Shown: positions 1 through 8,259, counted from the first letter of the stretch. The stretch is 64,000 nucleotides of DNA from Deltaproteobacteria bacterium (GCA_018434685.1 JAHDOV010000006.1:150180-214179), one strand, 5' to 3'. The notes: generated by a model not told the origin, from the sequence alone. Made by a program: numbers and translations.

Positions 1-270
1 AGAGCCTCCGGAGGTGGCAAAGACAAAGGCTCGCTTACCCTGCATATACGGGAGCGTTGAGAGGTAGTCCTTGACAGGAGTGGGGGCCTGGCTTTCAAAA
101 CAGGGGGTTCCTATGCCCAGCACGTCGCAACCTGTAATATCTGCAAGCGGGGTTTCCATCATGGGCAGAACCCTGACGGTGTGCCCTTTCATGCCGAACT
201 CATCCGCCATGGTCTGGGCAACCTTGCGGGTATTTCCGGTCTGGGAAAAGTACACCAGCAGCATGTTCAT
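1..270 (-). CDS. Flavodoxin-family protein, cut by the left edge
   Basis: Only the first 90 codons are in the window. The N-terminus reads MNMLLVYFSQTGNTRKVA, the FMN phosphate-binding loop (SQTGNTRKV) of the flavodoxin fold, followed by GIGTPCFESQAPTPVKDYL and FVFATSGGS, which correspond to the later flavin loops. The GTPxFxxxxPxPvkdfl pattern is also typical of EFR1-type flavodoxin-ferredoxin fusions, so the missing C-terminus might carry FeS motifs. A GGGAGG site lies about 8 bases before the ATG; a second ATG two codons later is possible. It begins one base after the stop of the CooC-like gene, so it is the last visible cistron of the long operon. Likely role: low-potential one- or two-electron carrier for the activators and reductase encoded upstream (inference). 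Confidence 0.85.
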   Translation of the reverse strand, partial: MNMLLVYFSQTGNTRKVAQTMADEFGMKGHTVRVLPMMETPLADITGCDVLGIGTPCFESQAPTPVKDYLSTLPYMQGKRAFVFATSGGS

Positions 271-271
271 C

Positions 272-1090
272 TCAGGTATCCTCCCTGCCTGCGTGACAGG
301 CGGGCGTGCACGGTGAATTCATGCCGGCACCGAAGATTCTATCGACGATTCCTGCGACGGCTGCAAGGGAAGGGGATGTCTGAGGCATACCGGTGAGCGG
401 CTCGCCTCTGAAGTCCAAGGATCTGATCAGGTCATCGTCAGTGAGCCAGCCATATACCTCAAGGCGCGTCCTGGCCTTTATGTCGTTCACCTCGGAGAGG
501 TCTCTTACCCTGTTGAGCACGAGCCCCATACTCGTAAAGTCAACCGCCTTCTTTTCGTTCACGACATCTGCTATGGTGTTGGCAACGCCGATGCCTTTTG
601 CCGATGTGTCCGAGACCAGGACCAGGTGATCGACCGTTTTCATCACCCGCCTGTTGATCTGCTCGATACCGGCCTCACCGTCGATGAGCACGATATCGAA
701 GTTGCCGGACAGGTCGCCGATAATGTCCTTGAGGAGCGAGTTCACCTTGCAGAAGCACCCCTCGTCCTCGGGCCTGCCGATCGCCAGGAGCGCAAACCCC
801 TCACGCTCCTCCAGGGCCTCGAACACCTCATAGTCCAGGAGCTTACTCGTCTCCTGACCTCCCGGGGATTCACCCTTCTGTATCCTGGCAATGAGACCCT
901 TCCTGATGTCGTCAACGGTCTTCCTCACCGGTATGCCCAGTGCCGTTGCCAGGCCGACAGCCGGATCGGCATCAATGGCAAGGATCTTCCTGCCATTGCC
1001 TTTTGCGAGCAGTTTCACCATGAGGGCACAGACCGAGGTCTTGCCGACCCCTCCCTTGCCGCACATTGCCAGTATTTTCGTATCAGCCAT
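272..1090 (-). CDS. CooC-like nickel-insertion ATPase (MinD/SIMIBI P-loop)
   Basis: A 272-residue P-loop ATPase with a deviant Walker A, GKGGVGKTS, at residues 11-19, the switch DADPA at about 41-45, and VLIDGEAGIE near 134-143. This is the pattern of CooC, the ATPase that loads nickel into carbon monoxide dehydrogenase. A Cys-Phe-Cys motif occupies residues 112-114; in Carboxydothermus CooC1 the Cys-x-Cys at the same numbering binds Ni(II) at the dimer interface. The gene overlaps the end of the acetyl-CoA-synthase-like gene by 8 bases and is followed one base later by the flavodoxin, so it is translationally coupled to both. No CO dehydrogenase catalytic subunit is visible in the window, so its client is unknown; the operon suggests the neighbouring ACS-like or dehydratase-like proteins. 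Other MinD-type ATPases are possible, but the CxC favours CooC. Confidence 0.85.
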   Translation of the reverse strand: MADTKILAMCGKGGVGKTSVCALMVKLLAKGNGRKILAIDADPAVGLATALGIPVRKTVDDIRKGLIARIQKGESPGGQETSKLLDYEVFEALEEREGFALLAIGRPEDEGCFCKVNSLLKDIIGDLSGNFDIVLIDGEAGIEQINRRVMKTVDHLVLVSDTSAKGIGVANTIADVVNEKKAVDFTSMGLVLNRVRDLSEVNDIKARTRLEVYGWLTDDDLIRSLDFRGEPLTGMPQTSPSLAAVAGIVDRIFGAGMNSPCTPACHAGREDT

Positions 1091-1832
1091 GCAGTGCCTC
1101 TCTTGACTTTTCCATGAGTTTGTCCCTCATGCGTTTCAGGCCTTCCGCCTCATCACAGACGTCCTGGTAGTCACAGCTTCCACACTCGAAATCCATCTCG
1201 GATGCCATCTTGTTCATGGCGGCGATGATTTGTTCAGCCGGTGCTGTGATCTCCCTGAGTCTGCTCACGTCACTCGTGCTGGAGGTGAAGAAGATCACCT
1301 CGACGGCCTTCACATAGGGCCTATCCTTGAAGAGGGCCATAAGCGCCGAGCCCAGAACCGTGGCGGAAAAGCCCTGCAAGAGCGCTTCCCTGCTGATCCT
1401 GCACCACTCTCTCATGTACTGGGACACCGCCCTCATCATGAACCCCTTGAGGTCGAGGTCGTAGCGCAGGAAATCGAGCTCCTTGTGCCTGTCATAGGCA
1501 TTGTCCTCGGTAAAGCCTTCAACCCCCACCAGGACCACCTTTCCCAAGGGAAGGCTCTTGCCCTCACTCTCCGGGAAATCAGGGCCGATAAGGGTTATCC
1601 TGCCATCTGCAATGCCCGGGAGATTCTCTGTCCACAGCAGGCAGGATACCGACTCTTTCTCCGGGCTGCCCAGTTCGAGGGCCATATCCTCTTTCAGGAC
1701 TATGTTCCTGCCTCCTCCAGTCGGCCAGTGGCCAGAAGGGTTCTCGCTCCAGGCCCTTTTCTGAGGTGCAGTATCAACAAAGTCCCTGAGAGACTCAATG
1801 GTGCCCGTAAAGAGTTCCATGCGGTTCTTCAC
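1083..1832 (-). CDS. Acetyl-CoA synthase (CdhC/AcsB) middle-domain-like protein
   Basis: A 249-residue protein resembling only an internal part of the CO dehydrogenase/acetyl-CoA synthase beta subunit. Recognisable pieces are LIGPDFPE (81-88), LKGFMMRAVSQYMREWCRIS (128-147; compare the GFMHLNQRYDIWCRVS type sequence of ACS), the LFKDRPYVKAVEVIFFTS stretch (168-184), and a closing ECGSCDYQDVC (216-226). The last is a Cys-x2-Cys-x5-Cys that falls where the A-cluster cysteines begin in full-length ACS, after which the true A-cluster domain is missing. So the fold is probably kept while the Ni-Ni-[4Fe-4S] site is not complete. Start: GTG at 1832 overlaps the TGA of the activator gene; an ATG at 1820 is an alternative. 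The next gene is a CooC-like Ni ATPase, overlapping by 8 bases. Function unknown; possibly a scaffold, metal carrier or subunit contact for a nickel enzyme. Confidence 0.8.
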   Translation of the reverse strand: MKNRMELFTGTIESLRDFVDTAPQKRAWSENPSGHWPTGGGRNIVLKEDMALELGSPEKESVSCLLWTENLPGIADGRITLIGPDFPESEGKSLPLGKVVLVGVEGFTEDNAYDRHKELDFLRYDLDLKGFMMRAVSQYMREWCRISREALLQGFSATVLGSALMALFKDRPYVKAVEVIFFTSSTSDVSRLREITAPAEQIIAAMNKMASEMDFECGSCDYQDVCDEAEGLKRMRDKLMEKSREALHG

Positions 1833-2614
1833 CCGTCCTTTTCTGCTGCCCGCCGGGCTATGAGGGCCGCACCCAGGGCTCCTATGATCTGCGGGTCGGT
1901 CTCCATCTTGGAGAGTTTTACCCCGAGCGCCTCCTCGAGGGCGGCGAACATGCCGGCATTCTTCGCCACCCCGCCGGTCATGGTGATCTCGTGATCCAGT
2001 TCTATGCCCCTGGCCAGTGCTGCAACCCGGTGTGCCAGAGACTTGTGCAGACCGCCCACGATGTCAGCCAGGTTTTTGCCCGCATTGATCAGCGAGATGA
2101 TTTCGGTTTCTGCAAAGACAACGCACTGGTTAGAGATGGAAAGGGGGTTGGTGGCACTCAGGGAGATATCCCCCATATCTTCAAGCCTGATGTCCATGGC
2201 TCCGGCCATGACCTCCAGGAACCTGCCCGTACCGGATGCGCAGCGGTCGTTGTAGGCAAAGCGGATGACAGTGCCCGTATCGTCCAGCCGGATGGCCTTT
2301 GCGTCCTGGCCGCCGATATCGATCACCATGTGCACCTCGGGCATGAGCCACTGGGCGGCCTTGCCATGGCATACGATCTCGGACTCCACGGCATCGGCAA
2401 AACCGATGGAGTCCCTGCCATAACCAGTGCCCACACAGTATGCGATATCTTTCATGGTGAGCCCGGCCTTTTCGAGGGCCTTCCCCATCACCTCGCGAGC
2501 CGACTCCTCGGGCTCGGGCTTTGCGAATATCACGTGTGAGGCCAGCACATCGCCATCTTTCATGATGACGGCCTTGGCGCTCAAGGAACCGACGTCACAG
2601 CCTGCTACGTACAT
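1829..2614 (-). CDS. BadF/BadG/HgdC-type ATP-dependent activator, copy 2
   Basis: A 261-residue ASKHA-fold ATPase of the family that activates 2-hydroxyacyl-CoA dehydratases and forms half of ATP-dependent benzoyl-CoA reductases. Visible motifs: phosphate loop GCDVGSLSAKAV (5-16), GTGYGRD, the ATP-binding VIDIGGQDAKAIR (98-109), and two cysteines C125 (NDRCASGTG) and C164 (NQCVVFAETE), the spacing used in HgdC to hold one [4Fe-4S] between two monomers. The GGVAKN motif lies near residue 215. ATG at 2614 was chosen because a GGAGGGAG site precedes it and the family starts at this MYVAGCDVG; a longer frame upstream lies inside the previous gene. It overlaps activator copy 1 by 20 bases. It donates a low-potential electron coupled to ATP hydrolysis, presumably to the two dehydratase-type subunits encoded upstream. 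Confidence 0.93.
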   Translation of the reverse strand: MYVAGCDVGSLSAKAVIMKDGDVLASHVIFAKPEPEESAREVMGKALEKAGLTMKDIAYCVGTGYGRDSIGFADAVESEIVCHGKAAQWLMPEVHMVIDIGGQDAKAIRLDDTGTVIRFAYNDRCASGTGRFLEVMAGAMDIRLEDMGDISLSATNPLSISNQCVVFAETEIISLINAGKNLADIVGGLHKSLAHRVAALARGIELDHEITMTGGVAKNAGMFAALEEALGVKLSKMETDPQIIGALGAALIARRAAEKDG

Positions 2615-3398
2615 GTGATGCTCCCTCCATTTTTTCCTTTGCCAGCACCGCGGCCCCCAGGGCACCCATGACCTGAGGGTCAACCCTGAGCCGGCGCATG
2701 GGTACGCCCAGATGTTTCTCCATGGCGTCGAGCACCCCGGCGTTCTTTGCCACACCGCCTGTCATGCACACATCCTTCTCGACCCCCACGGACTTGGCCA
2801 GGATCGCCACCCTGGCAGCCATGGCCTGGTTGATTCCTGCAGCCAGGTCTGCCTTTGGCGTATTCGAGTTCAGGTGAACGATAACCTCTGCCTGCGCCCA
2901 GGCCGTACAGGTGGCAGCCAGGGTGATGGGGTTTCTGGACTGGCCAGAGAGTGTCCCGAGTTCCTCAAGCTCCAGCCCGAGCAGCTTTGCCATGACCTCG
3001 AGAAACCTGCCCGTGCCTGAGGCGCACTTGTCGTTTGTGATGAACCTGACAATGTTCCCCTTTTCATCGATGCGAATGGCCTTGCAGTCCTGACCGCCGA
3101 TGTCGATGATGGTCCGGATAGAGGGCAGCAGCCAGTGAGCGCCCTTGGCATGGCAGGCGATTTCGGAGACGGCCTTGCCGACAAAGGGGATCTTCTCCCT
3201 GCCGTAGCCTGTCCCGACACAGAACCCGATGTCCTTCATGGTGAGCCCGGCAGCGTTCAATGCCAGAGCCATAACCTCTGCTGCAGATTTTTCAGGGTTG
3301 AACGATGAAGGGATCAGTGCATGGCTCATCACCCTGGTGTTGTTGAGGATCACTGCCTTGGTGGTGAGTGACCCGACGTCACAACCTGCTGACATCAT
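2595..3398 (-). CDS. BadF/BadG/HgdC-type ATP-dependent activator, copy 1
   Basis: A 267-residue paralog of the following gene with the same layout: GCDVGSLTTKAVIL (5-18), GTGYGREK, IIDIGGQDCKAIR (97-109), and iron-sulfur cysteines at C125 (NDKCASGTG) and C164 (AATCTAWAQAE). The extra Cys in GGQDC is not in copy 2. Having two different activators plus two different dehydratase-type subunits is the gene set of class I benzoyl-CoA reductase (BcrA, D, B, C) rather than of a simple hydroxyacyl-CoA dehydratase, which has one activator. The ATG at 3398 overlaps the TGA of the preceding gene (ATGATG), a coupled start; GGGGG lies about 10 bases upstream. The last 20 bases overlap copy 2. Heterodimer formation with copy 2 is an inference. 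Confidence 0.93.
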   Translation of the reverse strand: MMSAGCDVGSLTTKAVILNNTRVMSHALIPSSFNPEKSAAEVMALALNAAGLTMKDIGFCVGTGYGREKIPFVGKAVSEIACHAKGAHWLLPSIRTIIDIGGQDCKAIRIDEKGNIVRFITNDKCASGTGRFLEVMAKLLGLELEELGTLSGQSRNPITLAATCTAWAQAEVIVHLNSNTPKADLAAGINQAMAARVAILAKSVGVEKDVCMTGGVAKNAGVLDAMEKHLGVPMRRLRVDPQVMGALGAAVLAKEKMEGASHVRSRL

Positions 3399-4801
3399 GA
3401 TGAAATCCCCCTTACGTGCATGAATTCGCTGATCTTGTCCACGCAGTGCTCCCACGAAGAGACCCTGTCGTCGAAGGCATCGGCAAAGAGCAGCATGGTG
3501 GGGATGCCTTCCCGCTCGCAATCGCGCTGCAGCAGCTTGTTCGCGCCCCAGCTGTTGCGGCACCCCATGCTCCCGACATAGACCAGGAAGTCGGGCTTCA
3601 TGATCTTCGACATGCACAGGAGATCGTCACGCCACATCCCTGGTGCGTCATACGGTCCCCTGAGCTGCTTGACCATGGGCATGCGGGAGTTGATATCCGC
3701 CAGCGAGTCGATCATGGTCTCCAGCGTGGAGGTGTCTATATGGTAGGCCTCATCAGCCCTTCCTTGGGCATAGTTGATCCCTTCGTTGAAGAAGGTGAAG
3801 ATGAGCGTCGGCATGAGGCTGATGTCCTGGGCGTCGATCCATTCCCAGAACCGCGCATCCGTGGTGTAGTGGTCGATGTAGCACATCAGGAGTCGTGCCC
3901 GCTCCTTTTTCGAGGTCGTGCCGGCATACCCCTTGGCTGCATTGTCACGAACGACCTTGAGCATGGATTCGAGCACGGCGGTGTACGATTTTCTGCCCGG
4001 CATGGAGAGCCTTCCCGAATAGATGAACAGGGTGAAGATCGGCGGAACCGGGCATGGTTTGAGCCGGATGAGGTCGTAGAGTTCAATGGTAAGCTCGTCC
4101 TGGCGCTTCTGTTCTTCGAGGAGACTCCTGAGCTTATCCTCGTTCAGGAGTGAGCCCGACTGTTCCTCGATGAATGCTATCATGGCCTTGTAGTCTTTCC
4201 GGTGATAGTCGTCGATGCGTTTCCCCGTGAGCTTTGAGGGGAAATTGAGCTGAAACATGGGCAAGTCGAGGTAGGAGGAGAGGAACTGGACCGCATTGCC
4301 ATTCGTGTCGCAGATGCCGGGCGATCCGCAGATGAGAAAATCCGGCTTCTCGGTAAGGCCTGCCAGGTAGGCCCCGAACGAGCCCCGCTGTGCCGAGCAC
4401 GACGTCTCGGTGAACCCCACCTCGCAGCAGTAGTCCATGTACTCTGCCGTACCTTTCTTCAGGGCAAGGGTGCCGAATACGGTCATGATCTCTGCCCAGA
4501 CAGGCACCACGTTGTCAAAGGCGAAGAACAGGTGCTTTGCCGAGACAAAGGTGCCGATACAGATCTTCTTGCCCAGGTCGTGTGCCGTCATGATGTCGGT
4601 GAGGTATTCGGCGGCCATCTTCATGAAGAGCACGCCCGGCTCTCCATGCCGCAACATGGCATCCAGCACGTTTTTGAAGTTCGGTATGACCCGTTTCAGG
4701 CTTTCATACTCCTTCTGAGTTCCATCAAGGGAATTTGCCGCTGCACTGATTATTGTCCAGAGCATCCAGTCGTAGTTATACTCGCGCGTCTCCTTCTTCA
4801 T
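3395..4801 (-). CDS. 2-hydroxyacyl-CoA dehydratase / benzoyl-CoA reductase-type subunit, large
   Basis: A 468-residue protein of the HgdA/HgdB/BcrB/BcrC family (HGD-D domain). Cysteines in cluster-like contexts include C81 (KICIGTF), C125-C126 (YCCEVGF), C135 (TSCSAQRGSFG), C158 and C164 (LICGSPGIC), and a late MGCRNSW near residue 420, followed by the REGIPTMLLFADAFDDR segment that closes the domain in this family. In known members such cysteines hold a [4Fe-4S] or a double-cubane [8Fe-9S] cluster. It is longer and more divergent than the second subunit (5069-6202), matching the unequal pair seen in benzoyl-CoA reductases and dehydratases. A GAGGAGG site precedes the ATG. It is separated from its probable partner by the small 80-residue gene. 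The substrate cannot be assigned. Confidence 0.88.
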   Translation of the reverse strand: MKKETREYNYDWMLWTIISAAANSLDGTQKEYESLKRVIPNFKNVLDAMLRHGEPGVLFMKMAAEYLTDIMTAHDLGKKICIGTFVSAKHLFFAFDNVVPVWAEIMTVFGTLALKKGTAEYMDYCCEVGFTETSCSAQRGSFGAYLAGLTEKPDFLICGSPGICDTNGNAVQFLSSYLDLPMFQLNFPSKLTGKRIDDYHRKDYKAMIAFIEEQSGSLLNEDKLRSLLEEQKRQDELTIELYDLIRLKPCPVPPIFTLFIYSGRLSMPGRKSYTAVLESMLKVVRDNAAKGYAGTTSKKERARLLMCYIDHYTTDARFWEWIDAQDISLMPTLIFTFFNEGINYAQGRADEAYHIDTSTLETMIDSLADINSRMPMVKQLRGPYDAPGMWRDDLLCMSKIMKPDFLVYVGSMGCRNSWGANKLLQRDCEREGIPTMLLFADAFDDRVSSWEHCVDKISEFMHVRGISS

Positions 4802-4813
4802 GCATATCCCTCC

Positions 4814-5056
4814 TCAGACTCCTGACATACTCAGATGTGCCCCGGATTTTATCCGCTGTATGTAGAGCCGGGAGCGCTCCTTGAGAACCTCCAGGTCGGT
4901 CTTGCGGGCTATGTACTCCAGGGTCGCAACCGCTGATGCAGGGAACAGGGTGAGCGCATCGATGGCCCTCTGCCTTTCGGCGAGCATCCTCCTGTCATCA
5001 AGCGCGATGTCGCGCAACACCTCTATTGCAATGGTATCTCTGTCAATCTGGCACAT
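4814..5056 (-). CDS. Small unknown protein between the two dehydratase subunits
   Basis: An 80-residue, charged, apparently all-helical protein (begins MCQIDRDTIAIEVLRD, ends near HLSMSGV) with no recognised domain, signal peptide or membrane segment. One cysteine at position 2. The AAAGGAGG site 6 bases upstream of the ATG is strong, and the gene sits 12 bases after each neighbour, so it is almost certainly translated with the dehydratase subunits. The stretch LFPASAVATLEYIARKTDLEVLKERSRLYI could be read as a HEAT-like pair of helices. A small third subunit is known in some dehydratases, but no homology to those is visible. Function not assigned. Confidence 0.7.
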   Translation of the reverse strand: MCQIDRDTIAIEVLRDIALDDRRMLAERQRAIDALTLFPASAVATLEYIARKTDLEVLKERSRLYIQRIKSGAHLSMSGV

Positions 5057-5068
5057 GAAAAACCTCCT

Positions 5069-6202
5069 TTAAGAAATCCTTTCCACGAAGGCATCGAGCC
5101 GCATCCTGATCCTGCCCGTCTCCACCAGGGGGCCGTACTCCCTCTCGAGCCGCATGCAGGGGATACCCGCTGCCTCGAGGTCGCGCTCGAGCACGCCGTT
5201 TTCCGAGCCGTGAAGGTCGCAGAACCGCACGTTCTGCAGGATGACGCCGTCCACTGCTGTTTTGTTGACGAGGTCCATGATGTAGGAACGCCGGTCCTTG
5301 TAGCAGCCGAGCATGCGGGGACAGATGCTGTTGCTCAGGTAGTGGGATGCAAGGGTGGGGATGGGATCGGCCTTTTCATCCACCAGGTTCGCATACGTGC
5401 GCGATCCGAAGCACACGGTGTCTGCAACGACAATGGCGCTGCTATCCTCGATCAGGTTGATGAAATCCACATCGTCGTTGGCGCTCCCGATGAGCATGAG
5501 GCGCTTTTTGTGATCCGATACGGGTGGTGTATTCTCCAGGTCGGCAAGGATGTCTTTGAGCATGGCTCCCCACTCTTCACGAGGCATGGCATGACCCGCA
5601 ATGAGGATGGCCATGGCATCCGCGCCCGTGATGGGCACCTCGCCACGATACCTGAGTTCGTCGAGTTTCCGGAGGAGAAGTCTTCCCTGGTTGTAGACCC
5701 TGATGGATTTCTTCAGGGCTTTGGCTGTGATTGTGACCTTGAAGTGTTTTTCCAGGGTGGAGATCATCTCGGTGAGCTCCTGTGCATAAAAATCGATGCT
5801 GTAATCCACGGCCTTATGGGGTACGGAGAAGTACTCGTAGTATCCCGGCAGCGTTCCCGGATAATCCTCGCTCGCCTTTCTCCAGCACTCTTCGAGCCTG
5901 CGCATGGAGTCGCAGCCGTTGCTGAGGATGGCACCGTCCAGGAAAGCGTACGCCCCCTGTCCTGCGAGTTGCAGCATGCACTTGGGCAGGCTGCAGTTTA
6001 CCGGACCGAAGTAGGAATCACCGATGGAGACCGACGTGGTGCCGACGCCCCGTAATCTGAACGGCAGCAGCCCTGCGGCGTGGAGGATCTCCTCGGGTAT
6101 GAAGGTGCAGGCGTAGCCCACGACCTTGCCGCCTTGTTTCTTCCACTTCTGTACGAATTCGTTGTGCAGGTTCAATGCAGTCTTTCTCAGTTTTTCCATC
6201 AT
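5069..6202 (-). CDS. 2-hydroxyacyl-CoA dehydratase / benzoyl-CoA reductase-type subunit, small
   Basis: A 377-residue HGD-D family protein with canonical motifs: GYACTFIPEEILHAAGLLPF (29-48), where C32 is the first cluster ligand, SNGCDSMRRLEE (C97), and NVRFCDLHGSEN (C328) followed by LEAAGIPCMRLEREYG (342-357). These three cysteines are the expected iron-sulfur ligands of HgdB/BcrC-type subunits; C70 and C75 (NCSLPKC) are additional. The start MM at 6202 follows an AGGGGGTGAG site. Together with the 468-residue subunit and two activators it should form an ATP-dependent reductase or radical dehydratase acting on an acyl-CoA (known for the family). The surrounding acyl-CoA dehydrogenases agree with a CoA-thioester substrate; which one is unknown. 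Confidence 0.92.
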   Translation of the reverse strand: MMEKLRKTALNLHNEFVQKWKKQGGKVVGYACTFIPEEILHAAGLLPFRLRGVGTTSVSIGDSYFGPVNCSLPKCMLQLAGQGAYAFLDGAILSNGCDSMRRLEECWRKASEDYPGTLPGYYEYFSVPHKAVDYSIDFYAQELTEMISTLEKHFKVTITAKALKKSIRVYNQGRLLLRKLDELRYRGEVPITGADAMAILIAGHAMPREEWGAMLKDILADLENTPPVSDHKKRLMLIGSANDDVDFINLIEDSSAIVVADTVCFGSRTYANLVDEKADPIPTLASHYLSNSICPRMLGCYKDRRSYIMDLVNKTAVDGVILQNVRFCDLHGSENGVLERDLEAAGIPCMRLEREYGPLVETGRIRMRLDAFVERIS

Positions 6203-6205
6203 TTC

Positions 6206-7489
6206 TCACCCCCTGCCGTCAGCGGCCAGTACAGCCCTGAAGGCCTCCAGGGCCTCCCTGTGTTCAGGACTTGCATAACCGCCATCAGGGTTGATGAGCT
6301 CGCTCAAGGCCCTGATGATCAGCGGCATCACAACAGCTGCCAGCGGCTTGAGGGCCTCCACCACATCGGGGATCAGCCACTGGAATGTCTTTCTGACCTC
6401 ATCAGCATTCACGGAGTCGACGACCCCGCTCAAGGCGTTGCTCACGATGTCCGGCTTGGCATCATGGATTTTGTTGGCGACCCTGCATGCGGTGTTGATG
6501 AGCCCGGCAAACTCGTAGGTGTCAAGATCCGACATGCCCTCGGTTATGGCAGACTTCAGGCCATCGGGATCGATCTCCTCCATGACGCCCAGTTTGCGGG
6601 CCCTTGCCTTGATTGCAGATGTTTTCACCGACCCGAAAGATGCAAGGGATGACAGCGTTATCCCGGGATTGTCTCTCAGAGCGGAGGCCAGGGCGTTGGC
6701 AATTGACTCCCTGTCTTCGGCAAAGATGATGCGGATCTTTTTCACCAGCTCCGGGTCCATTTCGGAAAAGCAGTCATGGAGAAGGTCAGTGAGGTAGATT
6801 TCGAACAGCGGCTTGCCGCCCTTTCCGAGCAGCAGGCTGCCGGTATGGATCCTCCGGATGAACTCTCTGACGGTATTGATGAGCTGTGCAGTGTCTGCGC
6901 CGTTGATGCCCTTGACCAGGGAGAGGATGATGTCTGCAAGCAGGTCGGGCCCTATTGCCCTTTCGATGGGGAGCAGGATCTCCCGCGAGGCCTTTGTGAA
7001 GATGTTCATGAGCGGGATGACGGTTGCCACCAGGGTTCCCACCTTTGCCGGGTATTTCCAGAGATTTTCGTTGAAGGCCTCAATGGTCTTCAGGACGCAT
7101 GGTTCAGAGGTTTCCACCATCTCCCTGATCTCCCCGAAATCGGTATTCTTCAGGAAGTCGTGGATGGCAGCTCCTCGCGTAGCGGCGTGGCAGGCCTCCT
7201 TCCCGGCGTGGTCTGCATTGACTTTTCGTGCCCATGCGGTCAGGAACTGACCCACATCGGCCGATATGCCCCTGCCGGTGCCGTTCTTGCCCGGCTGCAG
7301 CACCTTTGAGACGATCCAGTTCACCGGGGGCGCGATCCTGGCCCTGATCCTTCCCTTGTTGGCCCAGGTGCTGATGAGGTCTTTTGCCACCTCGGCGAGC
7401 AGGGTCCTCGTGCCCCTGGCCCGCACGGTCTCGCCGATGATTCTGGCCGAGATCCGGGTCAGCTGGGCCTGATTGTCAGTAATAGTCAT
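6206..7489 (-). CDS. Unknown helical protein, member 1 of a three-gene family
   Basis: A 427-residue protein predicted to be nearly all helix, without signal peptide or cysteine-rich motif, that I do not recognise. The segment around residues 135-215 (TLVATVIPLMNIFTKA, then IGPDLLADIILSLVKGI) matches the core of the two smaller proteins encoded at 8260-8907 and 8909-9337, which have FPPVLLADIVESLLNEID and YPPETLKSFMESLAGDID at the same place. The C-terminal third looks like a second, degenerate copy of the same domain (VVMPLIIRALSELINPDGG), so this member may be a tandem duplication. RBS GGAGGG precedes the ATG, 4 bases separate it from the dehydratase subunit downstream. Probably cytoplasmic and co-expressed with the reductase; lipid- or protein-binding is possible but unsupported. 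Confidence 0.75.
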   Translation of the reverse strand: MTITDNQAQLTRISARIIGETVRARGTRTLLAEVAKDLISTWANKGRIRARIAPPVNWIVSKVLQPGKNGTGRGISADVGQFLTAWARKVNADHAGKEACHAATRGAAIHDFLKNTDFGEIREMVETSEPCVLKTIEAFNENLWKYPAKVGTLVATVIPLMNIFTKASREILLPIERAIGPDLLADIILSLVKGINGADTAQLINTVREFIRRIHTGSLLLGKGGKPLFEIYLTDLLHDCFSEMDPELVKKIRIIFAEDRESIANALASALRDNPGITLSSLASFGSVKTSAIKARARKLGVMEEIDPDGLKSAITEGMSDLDTYEFAGLINTACRVANKIHDAKPDIVSNALSGVVDSVNADEVRKTFQWLIPDVVEALKPLAAVVMPLIIRALSELINPDGGYASPEHREALEAFRAVLAADGRG

Positions 7490-7510
7490 CCTTCATACCC
7501 TCCGCTTCAT

Positions 7511-8158
7511 CTATTTCTTTGCCTGCAGGGCTGTTCTGCCTGCCTCTGTCAGGTACGATTCAAACATGAGGTTGCTCATGGATGTCAGCGTCATGATGGC
7601 CTCTTCCCTGGTGAATTTCTCTTCCATGAGGTAGCTGTGCCCGAGGTGCATGGCCATGCCCACTACGGCATAGGCCAGCGCAGGTGTATTCACCCCTTCA
7701 ATGACGCCCATATTGAGCCAGTTCTGGATGTCGTCGGCGAGGTCCTGGGCGATGTCGCTGTAGTATCTCCAGACGTTTCCATCCAGTTCCTCGTCCACGC
7801 CGAAGCTGCCCCGCAGCAGGATGATGAACTGCTGGCGGTGGTTGTCGATGTAGTCGAAGTAGGCCGAGAAGGTATCGTTGAGCTTTGCTTCCCGGTCGGT
7901 GCGGTCCCAGATGTTTACCGGCTCCCTGAGTTTCTTGATGCGGTCGCGGAAATCCTTGAAATTCTGCCGGGTGATCTGCTCGAACAGGTCCCTCTTGTCC
8001 TTGAAATAGTTGTAGAACGTGCCGGCGGACATGCCGACGGCCTTGACGATGTCCATGACCTGGGTATTGTGGTAGCCCCTCTGGCTGAAGAGCTCTTCTG
8101 CCGCCTCGACGATGACCTCTCTGGTGAACAGCCTCTTTTTGTCAGCAAGTTTATCCAT
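7511..8158 (-). CDS. TetR-family transcriptional regulator, inside the operon
   Basis: A 215-residue TetR repressor. The N-terminal helix-turn-helix (about residues 10-55) reads VIVEAAEELFSQRGYHNTQV, then MDIVKAVGMSAGTFYNYFKD, a standard TetR recognition unit; the C-terminal two thirds is the ligand and dimer domain. It is a close paralog of the regulator at 12194-12856, with the recognition helix nearly unchanged, so both should bind the same operator (inference), probably the palindrome at 12071-12086. ATG at 8158 was preferred over GTG at 8164 for spacing to GAGAGAAG. It sits between two members of the unknown helical family, with 101 bases upstream and 21 downstream. Ligand likely an acyl-CoA or aromatic acid, by analogy with FadR/PaaR-type TetR proteins. 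Confidence 0.92.
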   Translation of the reverse strand: MDKLADKKRLFTREVIVEAAEELFSQRGYHNTQVMDIVKAVGMSAGTFYNYFKDKRDLFEQITRQNFKDFRDRIKKLREPVNIWDRTDREAKLNDTFSAYFDYIDNHRQQFIILLRGSFGVDEELDGNVWRYYSDIAQDLADDIQNWLNMGVIEGVNTPALAYAVVGMAMHLGHSYLMEEKFTREEAIMTLTSMSNLMFESYLTEAGRTALQAKK

Positions 8159-8259
8159 AATCACTTCTCTCGTGGTCTTAAGGCTCAGGCTCTCGGTGCC
8201 GGGATATGGAAGATTACTCCTTCACCACGTGCCTGAAGCCTGATGTCTAAAGCCTTTGT

